Assembly: GCA_946807835.1 (NCBI GenBank)
Contig: OX327711.1
Coordinates: 18,077,501 to 18,141,500, forward strand
Length of the DNA: 64,000 nt
Origin: Ailanthus altissimus
Taxonomy: Eukaryota; Streptophyta; Magnoliopsida; Sapindales; Simaroubaceae
Direction of reading: 5' to 3'
Both the position numbers and the translations under genes were made by a program. The notes beneath the pieces were generated by a model that was not told the DNA's origin, did no database searches, and saw only the letters and a list, made by a program, of their open reading frames with translations. Positions within the stretch are counted from its first letter, which is position 1; every line of letters starts with the position of its first letter. Of the stretch, positions 58,631-64,000 are shown piece after piece.

Positions 58631-60650
58631 AGCATGTATATGGTGATTGCTATTTTGATGGAGGAAGAAAAAATGTAAAGATCCAATCTCTATCTTAATG
58701 CGTGCATCAATGTGATCTAGAAAGGGTGAATTGGTCATACAAAAAGCAAAAGCTCTTGCTTCAAGATCTTGGCACATATTGGGTTTTTGCGTAGATGCAA
58801 CTGAAATAGAACTAGATTGGTAGTCTAGCTAACTTTCAACACAATAGGCCTAGCTAATTATAATTAAAGTGTGTTTAGAACAACATGTACTGTTAATGTA
58901 TTCTCTATTTTAACTAGAACCAGAGGAAAGCATCTTTAGAATATTTGTTCTGGTGATGTTTTTAGAACATTGCTTACTAAATGTTACCAAAATTGCTTAA
59001 TTTTTCGGATTGCCTGTTGAATTTTATTAATCAAAATATGTGCATATGATAAAGCTTTACAACTCCTTACGCTTCTCTTGATCGTCTCTTATGGCATATA
59101 AATCAGCATCTTGTACCATCATAGAAATTCATATATACTAGTAGGTAAATAAGTGATTGCTAAAGAAAGAATAGGTTGTAGAGGTTGACAACATCCACCT
59201 TGTCTGCTTAGAGTAATGTAGAATAGACTTCATTTCACTTAGACATCCTCTCACACTAGACAGCTATATTCCTATAATATGTATTAGGAAAGCAGATCAT
59301 TTCATTGATCATGGCCATAATTCCAGTGTTGATGACTAATTGATTTGCTATTCATATTATAATTGATTGAATCAACCTTTACTTTCTTTCCTAGTAATAT
59401 GATTGCATCTCTTCTAAGTAATTAGCGCAGATGAAGTTGAGTATGTACATTTGAAGATGAGATTGGTAATTTGCATTCAGCTTAACGTGAGTTGGTCTCA
59501 AACATGATAACAGTGCTAACAAATAATTAAAAAAAATCTCCTAACTTCGAAGAAGTTGCAAACTGTGATAAAAAAAAACTCAGTTTCACAATCTAATTTA
59601 CTCTTAGAAATATTTACTTTAAGAATGTTATAATGAAAATAAACCTTCTTAATCTAGACATAGCAATCAGTTTTGAAGACTTTAGGTAGATGATTAGCAA
59701 TTAATAGATTACGGGATAAAATGTTTTATGATAAAATTCGTACTTATTGTAGGTGCGTGGAGCTATATTTCTCTCTTAATTCTTAATTTTAAGATGCTCG
59801 ATTATTGGTTATGCATGTTTAGAGTTCTTCATTTCCTCACGAGTACTCATTATTCGAATTGATCAATCTAAGTAGTTTTGAAGTTGAGAGGATTTATTAT
59901 TATGATCAACTAATCAAACAGAAGAGCAAATTAACTCCTAGCTTTTTAATAATCTTAACATTGGCATTGGAGTTAGTTTCTGAGAAGATATGATGAAGAG
60001 ATCAAGAGAAAATAAGAATAGGCCAAAAACATTTGCATATACAATGAATGAGAAAATCTTAAAGAATGATTTGGACATGCAAAACAGTAAAGAGATTCTA
60101 GATTATTGGGGACATATTTATTGAGTGTAAGCTTTTATTGATTATTCAGGCAACCAAATTGTTTATCATGAGCCAATGCATGAAGAGGTTTAATATATGA
60201 CAATTGGTGGGTCGCACATATACTTGTACATATACATATACAGTTTTTTCATGAATTAAATATGTGGGAACTTTTTATTCATCCATACCCAGCTGTTCTC
60301 TGGGTTCTTCTTTTCCTTCTGTTCATCACTTGTGCTTAGAAAGTAAATGAAGGAGACCTAAATATCTGAATGCACGGTCAAAGTTGCAGTAAAAGGAAGC
60401 AAAAGTGCCCACACACACAGCACTTATAATCGCGTGATAAGTGTACTTTCTTTCCACTTATATGTTTCTGTGAATATATAGATGAACATCTAGTTTCTTC
60501 TCTTCGTGGGAGCCTGGGAACCTGTCCTCTCTTAATGTCAAGAGTAATCTTCTCCCCTTAAGAGATTAATAAATTCATATAATCCTAGGGTGGTCTTAGT
60601 AATTTTCTTTTACCAAATTATCAGGTTTTAAAAACAAAACTGCCGATAAG
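58631..60650. other. bHLH 3' region and intergenic
   Basis: Probable 3' UTR in the first ~200 bp. No other gene or bounded repeat recognised. Confidence 0.5.
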
Positions 60651-61428
60651 TGTCCGTTTAGTTGGACTTTTTTATTAATTAAAAGAGTTTTTTTTAATAT
60701 CGAAAATTCTTTTTAATTTTTTTTTATGATGTTTGATTATAATTAAAAAAAAAATTTAAGATTAAAAAAATTATTTTATTTTTATTTGTAAAATCTCAAA
60801 TTTTATATTTTTAGAAGTATAATTTTTTGAACTTTTTTAATATTTGTGTAATGTTACATATGCTCTAATAATATTTTTTTTTATTTCTATAGTATACTCT
60901 TAATAAAAATAAACTCTATTGAATTAACATATTTTTAATATTTTTTTAAAAGTTATCATATCTCACATTCTTTGTATCTTTACAACTATCATATTTTTAT
61001 AAAAATTTATTAAAATCTTTTATTGATTATTTTATTTTTTTAAATAAAAAGAAGTATTATTTTATTTTCAATTTTTATATCAAACACAATAATTTATATT
61101 AATTCATTGATTACTATGTATTAATTTTACTTGATTATTGTGTTTAAAAAAATTAAATTTGAGAAAATACATAATAAATTTTTTATATAAAAAATATTAG
61201 ATTGTTTATAATTTGAATAAAAATTTTATTAAGTATCATTTTTAATAATTTTATAACAAATAAATACTTTTAACAATATATAACCAAACGATCTATATTT
61301 TAAAGAATTTTTTTAATTAATAATAAAACGATAAATGATTTTTTCTTAAAAGTTTTACTTCTAAAAATTTTATTTTTAAAAAATTATAATTTCAAAAATG
61401 CTATTTAAAAAATTCAACCAAACAAACT
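60651..61428. mobile_element. MITE-like AT-rich element
   Basis: The left end reads TGTCCGTTTAGTTGGACTTT and the reverse complement of the right end reads AGTTTGTTTGGTTGAATTTT. These are imperfect inverted ends. ATAAG flanks both sides (60646-60650 and 61429-61433). The 778-bp interior is extremely AT-rich and has no ORF. The superfamily is unclear. Confidence 0.5.
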
Positions 61429-62727
61429 ATAAGTAGAGACAGTTTGGTTGATAAACACAATTGCAACAAGATACCTCTCCATTCATTTTCTTACTACCTC
61501 TCCCAAAAATAAACACAAACGTGTATATTCCTTTCTTCTGTGTGAACATATATATATATATGTGTGTGTGATGGTAATAAAAACGTCTCTAGTTTAAGGG
61601 ACAATGCCTTGTGGAGATTTCAAATCGACAATACCCATCCCCCTTGTGTTGCAGTGGGGAGGGATTAACATCAATATACTACTTGTTCGGATAAATTAGC
61701 ATAATCTTTTTAATAATGTAATAATATGTGTATTTTTTTATTTAATTACAATTATTAATCTATTCAACTAATTTGTAACATAAATGCATGCATCATAAAA
61801 ATTTTATGATTTTTTTATATGAATGATGTGAAACCTCTGAAGTATAATATAATTTTATGCTCATGAGATATTAACAATATTTCAAGTTGCATTGCAATCA
61901 TTAGAGGTTCCTTCTGATAAAATGTAATCAGTCTAACAATGCTCTAGGGAATAGATTGTTCTTATCTAATGACAAATAGATTGTTCTAACATTGCATGTG
62001 AAGTTATCACATTCATTCACAACTTGCTTATTTAATGAGATTGGATGGGAAAACAATATAACATTTCGAAGAACAGCAAAGTACAAAGGAAAACCGATTA
62101 GAAGATTGATATTGTTGCTATATATAAACTATATATGGGTGCTAACTCTTGTTTATATAAAATTATTTGTCATAAAATGAAGTTAATGACAAGTGAGATA
62201 TAAAAGTTATATAAAATGATTAGTTTCCTCTTCTAATTTAATTTTTAAACTATTTTTATAGAGTTAATAGTGGATAAAAATAAAATAATTAAAAAATAAA
62301 TCTTAATCATACATAATTAAATACAAAACACGAATTAAGAGATCATTGAAAAGTTTGATAAAATTAAATTAAACAAAGATCTTAATTGGAAATTATGACA
62401 AACTAAAATGTAAAAGTTTACTAATTTATCTGTCATAAAATAAAGTTAATTAATATGTGAGAATAAGAGTTGAAACTGTAACGAAGCTAAAGTGTTAAAG
62501 TTAAAAAAATATATATAGAGGCTAAAAATTTAAATTATCAATTATCTATTCTCATTTTCACTTATTAATCAACTTCATTTTATAACAATTAAATTTGTAA
62601 GCAAGAGATCGCCCATATATGGTTTATATAGCAATATTATTATTCCTCTAATCAGTATTCTTTTGTACTTCTTTGTTTTTTGAAATGTGATTTTTTTTTT
62701 ATGTACAAAAATTCATAAAAGCTCAAA
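61429..62727. other. Intergenic, no gene seen
   Basis: AT-rich. A compound (TA)n(TG)n microsatellite lies at about 61549-61570. Confidence 0.55.
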
Positions 62728-62750
62728 GTCTACACAACTTTAAATTCATT

Positions 62751-62986
62751 TAATAGGTAAGATACATGGGTTCAAATTACTTTATAAGATTTAACTTGTG
62801 GGTTATGGTTTAGTTGGCATGAAAAGTACGTTTAATAAGTAAGATACTTAAGTCTAAGTCACTTTATAAGATTTAACTTGTAAGTTATGGTTTGGTAGGT
62901 AGAGAGCTACACTAAAGAAGATTCAAAACATGAGGACCCTTATGCTAAGGTCCGCCTGAGGGGTACTTAATACAAAAAAAAAAAAA
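62751..62986 (+). repeat. 82-bp tandem duplication ending in poly-A (SINE-like)
   Basis: TAATAGGTAAGATAC at 62751 recurs as TAATAAGTAAGATAC at about 62833, and both copies contain ACTTTATAAGATTTAACTTG. The block ends with a poly-A run (about 62972-62986). AAGCTCA occurs just before (about 62722) and just after it. A tRNA-like box (TGGTTTAGTTGGC) is present, but a good B box is not. A retroposed origin is possible, not shown. Confidence 0.35.
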
Positions 62987-64000
62987 AGTAAGCTCATGTG
63001 AATAAGATTAATGAAGAAATACAAACTCAATAAAGCACTTATTCGGCACTTAAATCCTTTCTAAACTAAGAAAAGTTAATTTCTTTGTCTAATTTGATAA
63101 CTAATTAGCTTCATAGTTTTTTAGTTAAAATAAAATGGTATCTTGACTCTTTTATTTATTAGATTCTTGTTTTTTATTTTAATTATGGTAAAACTCATTA
63201 AATAAACTATATTTTAGGAGGCTTATGGGCCAAAAAAGAAGTCTTGACCCTATAAAAACTCATAATATATGTCAAATGCATAATAGTTCACATCTTTTGA
63301 CCATTATATTCACTATAGAACTTTATTCTTGTGCAAACTCGGCTCCCATATCTCTTTTAGTTTAAGATTAGATTTATTCATAAAATCTCTTTCACTCAAG
63401 ACCACCAAAGTAAATATGCAATACTAAATTTTTTACACTTTAAAAACTTTTTAGAAGTCTAGTGGGTCTTACTCTCAAACTCACAAGGCAAAAAGGCCAA
63501 GATCCATATTCGATAATAGGGTGTTTCTTCTATATAGCCTACTATATCATCACAAAATCATTATAGCTAATAAGATTCTATCACATTACAATCTCCCAAA
63601 ATCGCCTCAAATATTTTGGTGACTCCATTAGAGAGTTTGGTCCAGATTTTACAATAAAAAATTCTTTAAAAAATATGAAAACTTAAGGAACAAGACGAGT
63701 CTTTACACCAAAAGGAATCCAAAACTAATATTCTCATAGATTAAGAAGAGACACAGGGAAGTAACCAAGCTATAGACACCAATTTGAGAGCCATAACCCA
63801 GATCCTGAAAAGTGCCATGTAGGAAACTTTACACTAAAGTCGGAGGGAATTACTTAAGATTTTATTACAACCAAAATAGAAAATTCAACAATGTTATCGC
63901 CAGTACATTAAATACTATTCAAGGTACCATTGAGAAAGAGATACAAGTAGTCTTTGCTAATGATAATGCACAAAAGGGAAGAATAAAAACCCTCAACCAA
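62987..64000. other. Intergenic, no gene seen
   Basis: No ORF, RNA gene or bounded repeat recognised. Confidence 0.55.

Noticed and set aside
58377..58777. Other ORFs overlapping the bHLH exons on both strands
   Set aside because: Different frames of the bHLH gene or of its intron; spliced reading is supported by conserved domains.
1..64000. tRNA, rRNA or snRNA genes
   Set aside because: No cloverleaf or conserved rRNA/snRNA core was recognised. The tRNA-like matches are retrotransposon primer sites.

Overview
The window is nuclear DNA from a flowering plant, most likely a eudicot. It is AT-rich, has GT-AG introns, carries two plant-type genes, and is dominated by nested LTR retrotransposons. 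The species cannot be named from the sequence.

Two host genes are well supported. A three-exon Raf-like (group C, HT1/RAF43-like) protein kinase lies at 9163-11789 (+) and predicts 503 residues. A three-exon bHLH transcription factor of the bHLH162 type lies at 57881-58630 (+) and predicts 180 residues. A 43-residue ORF with a signal-peptide-like N-terminus (56447-56578, -) is only a candidate.

Layout. 1-300: probable 3' end of an LTR, opening with a 48-bp hairpin. 3330-6792: a Ty3 chromodomain element (-) with both LTRs, PBS and PPT, but with the RT-RNaseH-integrase core deleted. 6793-9162: kinase upstream region. 13378-16084: a decayed hAT transposon with TIRs and an 8-bp target duplication. 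About 16.9-50.25 kb: a nest of retrotransposons whose outermost layer appears to be an Athila/Tat-type Ty3 element on the minus strand (3' LTR 16910-18117, ORF 19500-22110, integrase 36470-37449, RNase H 49743-50253). Into it went at least six members of one Ty1/copia family: solo LTR E (19894-21866), LTR fragments D (22135-23820) and C (23821-24034 plus 35588-36469), complete element A (24035-35587), complete but old element B (37450-49742), and solo LTR F (41614-43532) inside B. Two other solo LTRs sit inside them: H (27185-28823) inside the RT of A, and G (44340-45776) inside B. 50.25-55.3 kb: decayed gypsy-type sequence with 75-bp tandem repeats. 60651-61428: a MITE-like element.

Most insertions were delimited by target-site duplications, and removing the insert restores the interrupted host reading. 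The order of insertion can therefore be read from the sequence.

The most interesting unexplained signal is a set of GC-rich palindromic boxes (type GGCGCTGCAGCGCC) with alternating spacing of about 22 and 29 bp, giving a ~51-bp period. It occurs at four loci in two unrelated retrotransposon superfamilies. It lies in the 5' leader of copia elements A and B, and just upstream of the TATA-like box in LTRs of the Athila/Tat family (G and 17.7 kb). A second signal is a 22-nt motif present four times, with nearly identical spacing, in the leaders of both copia A and copia B.
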